DNA of 64,000 nt from the NCBI RefSeq assembly GCF_943192995.1, contig NZ_CALPCP010000001.1, positions 124,001 to 188,000 of the forward strand, read 5' to 3'. Below, in pieces: positions 7,655 through 14,191 of this stretch (the first letter of the stretch is position 1; each line of letters starts with the position of its first letter). A model generated the notes under the pieces. It worked only from the letters and a program-made list of their open reading frames with translations, did no database searches and had not been told where the DNA came from. This stretch comes from Flintibacter muris (lineage in GTDB: Bacteria > Bacillota > Clostridia > Oscillospirales > Oscillospiraceae). Position numbers and translations under genes: made by a program.

Positions 7655-9592
7655 GCGGAGCGGCGGCAGGCCGAGGCAACCGCCAACCGGGCGGCCCGCC
7701 GGCTGATGAAGGCCATCTCCAGGGGGCTGGCCGGGATGCAGCCCCCGGAGAACCTGACCGTCACCGAGTGGGCGGAGTGCAAGCGGTACCTTTCCACCGA
7801 AGCCAGTGCCGAGCCGGGCCTCTGGCGCACCAGTCGGACGCCCTACCTCCGGGCCATCATGGATGCCTTCACCGACCCGAAGATTCGCCACATCGTTTTT
7901 GTGGCCGCGTCCCAGGTGGGTAAGACGGAGGTCATCAACAACATCATCGGGTACATCATCGACCAGAACCCCGGCAGTATCCTCTTTGTCCATCCGACCA
8001 CCATCGACGCCAGGGAGTTCTCCAAGCTGCGCATCGCGCCCATGATCCGGGACAGCCCCGCCGTGCGCCGGAGGATTTCCGCCCCCAAGAGCCGGGACAG
8101 CGGGAACACCTTGCTCCAGAAGACCTATCCCGGCGGCATCCTGACGCTGTGCGGCTCCAACGAGGCCCATGCCCTGGCCTCCAAGCCCATCCGCTATGTG
8201 TTCGGGGATGAGAGAGACCGCTGGGCGCAGTCCGCCGGCACCGAGGGCGACCCCTGGGAGCTGGCCATGGCGCGGCAGACCACGTTTTACAACGCCAAGG
8301 CGGTGGAGGTCAGCACCCCCACCATCCGGGGGAGCAGCAACATCGCCAAGAGCTTCGCCAAGGGCACCATGGAGCGGTGGAAATCCCAATGTCCCCACTG
8401 CGGCGAGTTCCACGAGATCCAGTGGAAGGACATCCGCTACAAGGCGGAGGAGACGGTGGTCAATCACGAACGCACCTATACGGTGCATGATGTGTTTTGG
8501 ATCTGCCCCGGCTGCGGCTGCGTGTCCGAGGAGGCCACCATGAAGAAACAGCCTGCCAAGTGGGTGGCCGAAAACCCGGCGGCCTATGCCAACGGCGTCC
8601 GTTCCTTCTGGCTGAACGCCTTTGTCAGCCCGTGGGCCAGCTGGGAGAGCATCTGTCTGAAGTACCAGAACGCCCTGGGGGACACTGGGAAGATGCAGGT
8701 GGTCTACAACACCTGCTTTGGGCAGCTCTGGGAAGACCGGGGCGACACCCAGGACCCGGACACACTTTTGGGACGGCGGGAGGTCTACGAGGCCGAGCTC
8801 CCGGAGGGTGTGCTGGTGCTCACCGCCGGCGTGGATACCCAGGACGACCGCATGGAGTACGAGATTGTGGGCCACGGCCACTTTAATGAGCGGTGGGGGA
8901 TTGAAAAGGGCGTTATCATGGGCCGCCCGGATGATCCCGCTACTTGGGCCAGCATGGATATGATGATTTTTGACCGGGTACTGAAATTCAAGGACGGTCT
9001 TGGGTTAAAGGTCAGTATGTCCTTTGTAGACGAGGGCGGACACTTCACCGGACAGGTGCGGCAGTTCTGTCGTGACCGCATCGGGAAAAAGGTGTTCTGC
9101 ATCAAGGGATTTTACGGCCCGGACAGGCCCACGCTCAGTCCCCCAAAAAAGATGAAAATCATCATCAATAACCGCTATTTGGGCGTAGTATGGCAATATC
9201 AGCTTGGCGTGGACTCCATCAAGCAGACGGTGATGGATGACCTCAAAGTCCAAGCGCCAGGGCCAAAGTACAACCACTTCCCCCTACGGGACGATTACGG
9301 CGCAATGTACTTCAACGGCCTGCTGTCGGAGCACCTGGTGCCGGAGGGCAAGACCCGCCAGCGGTGGGTGTGGACGAAGATACAGGGCCATGAGCGCAAC
9401 GAGCCCTTGGACTGCCGGGTGTACGCTCTTGCGGCGTTCCGTGCGCTCCCTGTCGATTTGGACACGATAGACCGAAAAATCAAGATGGCGCGGGGGAAAG
9501 CGGTAAACGGCACAGCACCCGCCCCAAAGCCTGCACACCGCCCCAGAACCATCCAGCCGAAGAACAACGAAAATTCCCTTGATGAGTGGTGA
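7640..9592 (+). CDS. Terminase large subunit (lambda GpA family)
   Basis: A 650-aa packaging motor and nuclease. The ATPase carries Walker A as AASQVGKTE (about residue 93) and Walker B-like YVFGDERDRW (about residue 195). A CPHCG/CPGCG zinc ribbon lies near residues 254-295. The C-terminal nuclease part includes AGVDTQDDR and SFVDEGGH acidic residues. Length and domain order match the GpA family. The start is ATG 7,640 in the second copy of the 41-bp repeat; an in-frame GTG lies at 7,631. Confidence 0.96.
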   Translation: MTNNRAERRQAEATANRAARRLMKAISRGLAGMQPPENLTVTEWAECKRYLSTEASAEPGLWRTSRTPYLRAIMDAFTDPKIRHIVFVAASQVGKTEVINNIIGYIIDQNPGSILFVHPTTIDAREFSKLRIAPMIRDSPAVRRRISAPKSRDSGNTLLQKTYPGGILTLCGSNEAHALASKPIRYVFGDERDRWAQSAGTEGDPWELAMARQTTFYNAKAVEVSTPTIRGSSNIAKSFAKGTMERWKSQCPHCGEFHEIQWKDIRYKAEETVVNHERTYTVHDVFWICPGCGCVSEEATMKKQPAKWVAENPAAYANGVRSFWLNAFVSPWASWESICLKYQNALGDTGKMQVVYNTCFGQLWEDRGDTQDPDTLLGRREVYEAELPEGVLVLTAGVDTQDDRMEYEIVGHGHFNERWGIEKGVIMGRPDDPATWASMDMMIFDRVLKFKDGLGLKVSMSFVDEGGHFTGQVRQFCRDRIGKKVFCIKGFYGPDRPTLSPPKKMKIIINNRYLGVVWQYQLGVDSIKQTVMDDLKVQAPGPKYNHFPLRDDYGAMYFNGLLSEHLVPEGKTRQRWVWTKIQGHERNEPLDCRVYALAAFRALPVDLDTIDRKIKMARGKAVNGTAPAPKPAHRPRTIQPKNNENSLDEW

Positions 9593-9601
9593 AGAATTAT
9601 C

Positions 9602-9649
9602 TTGACTTTTGCATAAGCATATATTATAATTTTGCTTAGGCAAAAGTGA
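9602..9649 (+). promoter_or_regulatory. Promoter and operator of RHH gene A
   Basis: TTGACT (9,602-9,607) and TATAAT (9,625-9,630) are 17 bp apart, a near-consensus sigma-A promoter. The palindrome CTTTTGCATAAGC / GCTTAGGCAAAAG (one mismatch) spans the promoter, so a dimeric repressor bound there would block polymerase. The RHH protein encoded next is the obvious candidate. Confidence 0.85.
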
Positions 9650-9658
9650 GGTGATGAA

Positions 9659-9841
9659 ATGTCTCCCAGAACTGGGCGGCCAATTGTAGGGGAAAGCCCA
9701 AAGAGTTCTCAAATTGGTTTTCGAGTAGCACAGCAAACCGTAGAAAAGTTTGAGGAGTGCAAACGGATATCAGGAAAGACCAAGGTTGAACTCTTTGAAG
9801 AAATGGTTGATGACCTCCACAATAAGCTGACCAAAAAATAA
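9659..9841 (+). CDS. Ribbon-helix-helix (CopG-like) repressor A
   Basis: A 60-aa protein with a basic N-terminal arm MSPRTGRP, a short strand (SQIGFRV), then two helices (QTVEKFEECKRIS and KVELFEEMVDDLHNKL): the RHH fold of small autorepressors. It follows its own promoter/operator. Its paralogue in cassette B shares the arm but differs in the rest and faces a different palindrome, suggesting matched repressor-operator pairs. The ribosome site GAGGTGATGAA precedes the ATG. Confidence 0.8.
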   Translation: MSPRTGRPIVGESPKSSQIGFRVAQQTVEKFEECKRISGKTKVELFEEMVDDLHNKLTKK

Positions 9842-9886
9842 TAAGAGTTTCGGTGCTCCCTCGACAAGACGCAACCGAAACCCTTA
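9841..9886 (+). other. Hairpin 1 after RHH gene A
   Basis: ATAAGAGTTTCGGT pairs with ACCGAAACCCTTAT around a loop of about 18 nt, starting at the RHH stop codon. Cassette B has a hairpin at the same place with a different stem sequence but the same shape and the same A-C mismatch, a sign of conserved structure. Confidence 0.65.
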
Positions 9887-9893
9887 TGCCAAA

Positions 9894-9935
9894 CCAAGGA
9901 GGTTTGATAAATCCATTCTATCAGACCTTCCTTGG
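9894..9935 (+). promoter_or_regulatory. Leader hairpin 2, cassette A
   Basis: CCAAGGAGGTTTGATA pairs with TATCAGACCTTCCTTGG around a 9-nt loop. The stem hides an AAGGAGG sequence, and a second AAGGAGG (9,942-9,948) serves the ATG at 9,956. The segment 9,889-9,950 is nearly identical to 11,489-11,550 in cassette B. A cis-regulatory RNA or a recombination site is plausible. Confidence 0.7.
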
Positions 9936-9955
9936 ATTTTCAAGGAGGAATTTAT

Positions 9956-10345
9956 ATGGTGGAGGGCAAGAAAAATCTTCCCGGTGAAACCGAAACGATG
10001 AAGTTGGAAGATGGCTTTGACGCTTTGGATGCGCTCATGGGCTGTCTGAGCCAGTCGGAGGAATGGGCGTATATCCAACGGCACGATGCACTTATCCTGA
10101 AAGCAGAGGACGTGCTGTACCAGCAACTTGGACGGGTTAAGGCTACCGATGAGGATTTCTTTGGGAGCCTGGAGGATGCCATCAGCGTTTATAATGGCAC
10201 GCTCAACGATGCGGCAATTCTGTACGGCCTGCGCATGGCGGTCAAGCTGTTCTACGCATTCGGCAAACCGCTGGAAATGTCCCGGTATTTTCTGGAGCAT
10301 GACACGGAGCGAGGCGTGGGGGTTGGCTACAGCAGAACGGTTTGA
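9956..10345 (+). CDS. Cassette A cargo, 129-aa helical protein
   Basis: The protein is mainly alpha-helical, with alternating leucines from residue 18 to 110 (DALDALMGCLSQSEEW, then AILYGLRMAVKLFYAF). It faintly resembles the small helical DUF6809-type phage proteins, but I cannot assign it firmly. The start is ATG 9,956 behind AAGGAGGAATTTAT. It is driven either from the RHH promoter or by late read-through. Confidence 0.65.
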   Translation: MVEGKKNLPGETETMKLEDGFDALDALMGCLSQSEEWAYIQRHDALILKAEDVLYQQLGRVKATDEDFFGSLEDAISVYNGTLNDAAILYGLRMAVKLFYAFGKPLEMSRYFLEHDTERGVGVGYSRTV

Positions 10346-10365
10346 TAGAGTGGGGGCAACACGGA

Positions 10366-10869
10366 ATGAGAAAACTGATTGACCTAACCGGCCAGCGGTT
10401 CGGAAGGCTACTGGTGATAAGGCGGGTCGAATGCGAAAAACATGGAGAGGCGAAATGGCTTTGTCAATGTGATTGTGGGAATGAGACCGCAGTGTTTGGG
10501 TATCTATTGCGAAGTGGTAAGACCAGCAGTTGTGGATGTTCCAAACATGACGAAACTTTTCGCAACAAGAAAAAAGAGCAATCAACCGTTCATGGAGGGC
10601 GTGGGACAAGGCTGTATCGGATTTGGATAGGGATGAAAAATCGTTGCTATAATCCGAATGCTGCGAAATACAAAGACTACGGTGGTCGAGGTATTACCAT
10701 CTGCGCAGAATGGAAAAATGATTTTCCAGCCTTCCGAGATTGGGCTTTATCCCATGGGTACACTGATGCTCTCAGCATTGACCGTATTGATGTTGATGGC
10801 AATTATGAACCTTCAAATTGCCGCTGGGCCACAGCGAAGGAACAGCGGCACAACCGGCGAGACAATTAA
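10366..10869 (+). CDS. AP2/HNH-type homing endonuclease-like protein A
   Basis: A 167-aa protein with two CxC zinc pairs (CQCDCG, SCGC) near residues 35-61, then YRIWIGMKNRCYNP, YGGRGI and a C-terminal SIDRIDVDGNYEPSNCRW. This layout is typical of phage proteins annotated as AP2-domain or HNH homing endonucleases. Its closest relative here is 12,008-12,508 in cassette B. Such genes spread by cutting empty sites; here one closes each cassette. The start is ATG 10,366. Confidence 0.78.
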   Translation: MRKLIDLTGQRFGRLLVIRRVECEKHGEAKWLCQCDCGNETAVFGYLLRSGKTSSCGCSKHDETFRNKKKEQSTVHGGRGTRLYRIWIGMKNRCYNPNAAKYKDYGGRGITICAEWKNDFPAFRDWALSHGYTDALSIDRIDVDGNYEPSNCRWATAKEQRHNRRDN

Positions 10870-10883
10870 ACTCAACCAACGAC

Positions 10884-10914
10884 AAGCCGTCCTTGCGTAG
10901 TACGAGGGCGGCTT
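10884..10914 (+). terminator. Cassette A terminator
   Basis: AAGCCGTCCT pairs with AGGGCGGCTT, with one G-U, then TTTGT. The same layout, including the G-U position, ends cassette B. It would separate cassette transcription from the head operon. Confidence 0.7.
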
Positions 10915-10943
10915 TGTCATGCAAAAATTTAGGTGGTGAGTAT

Positions 10944-11204
10944 ATGGCGGCAAACACAACTGAACTGAAGGCGCGGCTGGCCTTCTGGCGCAGCGCCCTG
11001 GAAAAACTGCGGGAGGCTTACCTCGCGCTCTTGGACGGCGGCGTAAAATCGTACAAAATCGGGAATGAAGAACTGACCCGGCTTGACCTGGTCTCCCTCC
11101 AGAAACGCATTGACGAGGCCGAGAAAAAGGTGGACGAACTGGAGGCGCTGCTGGCGGGTGGCCACGCCCGGCGGGCCTTCGCGGTGACGCCTATGGATTG
11201 GTAA
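10944..11204 (+). CDS. gpW-like head-tail connector
   Basis: An 86-aa helical protein between terminase and portal, exactly where lambda W lies. The middle holds YKIGNEELTRLDLVSLQKRIDEAE, typical of the gpW/DUF6148 connectors. It would plug the portal before tail joining. The ribosome site GGTGGTGAG comes from the right end of cassette A. Confidence 0.75.
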   Translation: MAANTTELKARLAFWRSALEKLREAYLALLDGGVKSYKIGNEELTRLDLVSLQKRIDEAEKKVDELEALLAGGHARRAFAVTPMDW

Positions 11205-11212
11205 AAAAACTC

Positions 11213-11266
11213 TTGACTTTTGTGGCACATTAGTCTATCATAATTATGGGCCACAAAAGTGAGGTG
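11213..11266 (+). promoter_or_regulatory. Promoter and operator of RHH gene B
   Basis: TTGACT (11,213-11,218) and TATCAT (11,236-11,241) are 17 bp apart. A perfect palindrome CTTTTGTGGC / GCCACAAAAG flanks the -10 region. The geometry equals that of cassette A but the operator sequence differs. Confidence 0.82.
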
Positions 11267-11271
11267 ATAAG

Positions 11272-11445
11272 ATGTCCCCAAGAACTGGTCGCCCAACAGA
11301 CAATCCAAAAGGCCAATCTATCCACATCCGTTTGGACTCCAAAAGCGAAAAAATATTGGAGCAATATACTGAACAGGAACAGGTTAGCAGAGCCGAGGCC
11401 ATAAGGCGTGGGATTGAGAAGCTGGAGGACGACATAAAAAAATAG
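11272..11445 (+). CDS. Ribbon-helix-helix (CopG-like) repressor B
   Basis: A 57-aa protein that starts MSPRTGRPTDNPKG, with strand SIHIRL and helices KSEKILEQYTEQ and RAEAIRRGIEKLEDDI, a clean RHH fold. It sits behind its own promoter and palindrome and should repress itself. A GAGGTGATAAG ribosome site precedes the ATG. The stop overlaps the first leader hairpin. Confidence 0.8.
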   Translation: MSPRTGRPTDNPKGQSIHIRLDSKSEKILEQYTEQEQVSRAEAIRRGIEKLEDDIKK

Positions 11446-11484
11446 AGTGTTGGCGACCCTTCCAAAGTCACACCAACACCCTAT
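11442..11484 (+). other. Hairpin 1 after RHH gene B
   Basis: ATAGAGTGTTGG pairs with CCAACACCCTAT. It has the same location and mismatch as hairpin 1 in cassette A but a different stem sequence, consistent with compensatory change. Confidence 0.65.
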
Positions 11485-11493
11485 TTCACCAAA

Positions 11494-11536
11494 CCAAGGA
11501 GGTTTGATAAATCCATTCTATCAGACCTTCCTTCGG
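11494..11536 (+). promoter_or_regulatory. Leader hairpin 2, cassette B
   Basis: CCAAGGAGGTTTGATA pairs with TATCAGACCTTCCTTCGG with one bulge. It is nearly identical to the cassette A leader. The ATG at 11,557 follows an exposed AAGGAGGAA. Confidence 0.7.
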
Positions 11537-11556
11537 ATTTCAAGGAGGAAATTCAA

Positions 11557-11769
11557 ATGACCCTGCTGACGCGCAAAGAGGCCGCAGCCCGGCTGGGGAT
11601 GTCATTGCCCACGTTGGACATTGAACGCTCCACTGGTCGGTTGGCCTACATTCAGCGGAAACCTGGCAGCAAAGTTTGGATTACTGAAGAAGCCATTGCC
11701 GAATATTTGGCACGGGCTACCCATCAGGCCAGACCGGAAATCAGAACTTACCGGCGGCGGTGGGCCTAA
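11557..11769 (+). CDS. Helix-turn-helix (excisionase-like) protein, 70 aa
   Basis: LTRKEAAARLGMSLPTLD...ERSTGRLAYIQRKPGSKVWI is a MerR/excisionase-type winged helix, as found in small DNA-binding factors of phages and transposons. It is the first cargo gene of cassette B. It could regulate the cassette or the phage; the target is unknown. Confidence 0.75.
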   Translation: MTLLTRKEAAARLGMSLPTLDIERSTGRLAYIQRKPGSKVWITEEAIAEYLARATHQARPEIRTYRRRWA

Positions 11770-11796
11770 GTATCGTGATACGAATGGAGGATTCTT

Positions 11797-12024
11797 ATGG
11801 TAACGGTAAGGGAGGCAGTCAAGCTGCTGACAGATGCAAGCGAAATCAAACTCTGTTGGTGCAGAAGTTCGTACCCATTCGATGAGAACGAACCTTTAAT
11901 GATGGATGCATACGGCGATTATGTTGTTGGCGAAATCAGGACAGGGCTTGACGCGCACGTCTACGAACTCCACATTGCTTTTCAGCCTGTCAAAGTAGGG
12001 AACCCAAATGGGCAAGCTGATTGA
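11797..12024 (+). CDS. Cassette B cargo, 75-aa unknown protein
   Basis: A small acidic protein with [16 protein letters not shown] at the start and an Asp/Tyr-rich middle; no motif recognised. AATGGAGGATTCTT lies before the ATG. The 3' end overlaps the HNH-like gene by 17 bp. Confidence 0.6.
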   Translation: MVTVREAVKLLTDASEIKLCWCRSSYPFDENEPLMMDAYGDYVVGEIRTGLDAHVYELHIAFQPVKVGNPNGQAD

Positions 12025-12508
12025 CCTAACGGGCCAGCGGTTCGGAAGGCTGGTGGTGCAAGAATACCTCGGGCTAAACAAGCATCGAAAGGCTATATGG
12101 CGTTGTTGCTGTGACTGCGGGAAAAGTGTAACTGCAATCGGGACAGAACTCCGAAATGGGCATACCAAAAGTTGTGGTTGCTATGACCACGATCAGATCC
12201 AAGTGAGAAATACCGTTCACGGTGGATATGGAACACGTCTGTATAACGTTTGGCATGGAATGAAGCAGCGGTGCTACTATCAAGGCCATAAAAAGTACGC
12301 TGATTATGGTGGACGCGGTATTGCTGTGTGTTCTGAATGGCTCCATGATTTTGCGGCATTCCAAAAGTGGGCACTATCCAATGGGTATCGAGATGATCTG
12401 ACTATTGACCGTATCGACAACGACAAAGACTATAGCCCGGAAAATTGTCGATGGGTCACGATGAAAGAGCAGAACAATAACCGTAGGCCCCGTAAGAAGA
12501 AAAGCTGA
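12008..12508 (+). CDS. AP2/HNH-type homing endonuclease-like protein B
   Basis: A 166-aa paralogue of the cassette A protein: shared [14 protein letters not shown] start, two zinc pairs (CCCDCG, SCGC), [19 protein letters not shown] and [18 protein letters not shown]. The C-terminal tail is basic ([11 protein letters not shown]). It is likely a DNA-binding or cutting enzyme that spreads the cassette; the activity is inferred from the family. Confidence 0.78.
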   Translation: MGKLIDLTGQRFGRLVVQEYLGLNKHRKAIWRCCCDCGKSVTAIGTELRNGHTKSCGCYDHDQIQVRNTVHGGYGTRLYNVWHGMKQRCYYQGHKKYADYGGRGIAVCSEWLHDFAAFQKWALSNGYRDDLTIDRIDNDKDYSPENCRWVTMKEQNNNRRPRKKKS

Positions 12509-12515
12509 TACAACG

Positions 12516-12549
12516 AAACCGTCCCCACAAAAACAGTGGGGGCGGTTTT
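12516..12549 (+). terminator. Cassette B terminator
   Basis: AAACCGTCCCCAC pairs with GTGGGGGCGGTTT (one G-U), loop AAAAACA, then TTCTT. It is a standard intrinsic terminator. Confidence 0.82.
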
Positions 12550-12565
12550 CTTATGCAAAATTTAG

Positions 12566-14191
12566 GTGGTGAGAACAATTTACAACCAGGATAAGCGGAC
12601 AGGACTGTATCTCCCCGATGGTATTCGCCCCCAAGCGTCCGGGTACTCGGAGACTGGAGCAAGCCGCACCCGGAGAGCGTTTAAGGGGTTCAATGCTCAC
12701 AGCGGTTCGCCAAATGAAGATATAAATTGGAATAATTATACCCTGCGCCAGCGCGGCCGGATGCTCTACATGAGTTCCCCGCTGGCAACCTCGGCCATCA
12801 ACACCAACCGCACTAAGGTGGTGGGCATTGGTTTGGCGCTGAAACCGGCCATCGACCGGGAAACGCTGGGGCTCTCCCCGGAGGCGGCGGAGGAGTGGCA
12901 GCGGCATACGAAGGCGGAGTTCAGCCTTTGGGCCAAACGAAAAGACGCCTGCGACGCCATAGGAGTAAATGGCTTTTATGCGCTCCAGCAACTGGCCCTT
13001 GTCTCCTGGCTGATGTCGGGTGACGTGTTTGCGGTTATCAAGCGTAGGCCGCCTGACCGCATCCGGCCCTATTCCCTTCGGATACACTTGGTGGAGGCGG
13101 ACAGGGTGCGGACGCCCATGGAATACGGAGGTACGACCTTCCCCAGCATCACCAACGGGAAGAACCCCAACACAGAGAACCGCATCTTTGACGGTGTGGA
13201 GGTGGACGCCAGCGGCATGGTGGTGGCGTATTTCGTTCACAGCACCTACCCCTGGGAAGCGACTATGGCCGAGAACGAGTGGGTGCGGGTGGAGGCTTAC
13301 GGCAAGAAGACCGGCCTTCCAAACATCCTCCACATCATGGGCAGTGAGCGGCCTGACCAATACCGGGGCGTGACCTATTTGGCCCAGGTGATGGAACCCC
13401 TGCTCCAGCTGCGCCGGTACACCGACTCCGCGCTGATGATGGCCCTGGTGCAGTCTTTCTTCACGGCCTGGATCATCACAAAGTCCAACCCGGACGGTAT
13501 CCCCTTCAACGAGACCGGCGACGGGGTGGTGGGCGTTCCCGGCTCCAACCCCTCGGAGGCCCCGCGGGGAGAGAACGAGTACGGCATGGGGGCCGGTACC
13601 ATCAACGTGGTGCCGGAGGGGGAGGATGTCAAGTTCGGCAACCCCACCATGCCGGTGGCCAGCTTCGACACGTTCGTGAAAACCTTCTGCAAGCTGGTGG
13701 GCGCCGGCCTGGGCATCCCCTATGATGTCCTGGTGAAGGAGTACAACTCCAGCTACTCCGCCGCCCGTGCTGCCCTTCTGGACGCCTGGGAGGAATTTCG
13801 GATGCGGCGAACGTGGTTTGTGGACGATTTCTGTCAGCCGGTCTATGAAATATGGCTTTCCGAGGCTGTGGCCCGTGGGCGAATCATTGCTCCGGGCTTT
13901 TTTGATGACCCGCTCATCCGCGCGGCTTGGTGTTCGGCTCAGTGGATCGGCCCGGTGCAAGGCTCCCTCGACCCGCTGAAGGAGGCCAATGCCGCTGTGC
14001 TAAAGATCCAGCACGGTCTGAAGACACACGAGCAAGCCACCATGGAGGACTCCGGCGGAGACTGGAACGCCAACGTGGAGCAGCTGAAGGCCGAGAATGA
14101 AAAGCTCACTGCCGCCGGGGGCGGTGGCCCGATCCAGCTGACCGTTGACCCCAACAAAGATGACGATGACGAAGGAGGAGATTCGAAGTGA
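12566..14191 (+). CDS. Portal protein (lambda gpB family)
   Basis: A 541-aa protein forming the dodecameric DNA entry ring. WNNYTLRQRGRMLYMSSPLATSAINTNRTKVVG is typical of lambda-family portals, as is the later GIPYDVLVKEYNSSYSAARAALLDAWE. The start is unclear: GTG 12,566 opens the frame, but the ribosome site AGGTGGTGAG covers it and would fit better with ATT 12,578. The insertion of cassette B may have replaced the original start region. The stop overlaps the next GTG. Confidence 0.93.
   Translation: MVRTIYNQDKRTGLYLPDGIRPQASGYSETGASRTRRAFKGFNAHSGSPNEDINWNNYTLRQRGRMLYMSSPLATSAINTNRTKVVGIGLALKPAIDRETLGLSPEAAEEWQRHTKAEFSLWAKRKDACDAIGVNGFYALQQLALVSWLMSGDVFAVIKRRPPDRIRPYSLRIHLVEADRVRTPMEYGGTTFPSITNGKNPNTENRIFDGVEVDASGMVVAYFVHSTYPWEATMAENEWVRVEAYGKKTGLPNILHIMGSERPDQYRGVTYLAQVMEPLLQLRRYTDSALMMALVQSFFTAWIITKSNPDGIPFNETGDGVVGVPGSNPSEAPRGENEYGMGAGTINVVPEGEDVKFGNPTMPVASFDTFVKTFCKLVGAGLGIPYDVLVKEYNSSYSAARAALLDAWEEFRMRRTWFVDDFCQPVYEIWLSEAVARGRIIAPGFFDDPLIRAAWCSAQWIGPVQGSLDPLKEANAAVLKIQHGLKTHEQATMEDSGGDWNANVEQLKAENEKLTAAGGGGPIQLTVDPNKDDDDEGGDSK

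Larger units (their letters stand above)
9593..10943 (+). mobile_element. Cassette A: RHH repressor, leader hairpins, cargo, HNH-like gene
   Basis: A self-contained unit between terminase and gpW: sigma-A promoter with palindromic operator, RHH gene, two hairpins, a 129-aa cargo gene, an AP2/HNH-like gene and a terminator. It ends in ATGCAAAAATTTAGGTGG, which supplies the ribosome site for the next head gene. Cassette B (11,205-12,565) has the same order, the same leader (nearly 60 bp identical) and the same right end but different cargo. Mobility is inferred from the duplication and the HNH genes; no target duplication was verified. Confidence 0.7.
11205..12565 (+). mobile_element. Cassette B: RHH repressor, leader hairpins, HTH cargo, HNH-like gene
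   Basis: The second copy of the cassette architecture, inserted between the gpW-like gene and the portal gene. It carries its own promoter/operator, RHH gene, two hairpins, two cargo genes, an AP2/HNH-like gene, a terminator and the shared right end ATGCAAAATTTAGGTGGTG. The RHH and HNH proteins are paralogous to cassette A but clearly diverged; the leader is nearly identical. Confidence 0.7.
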
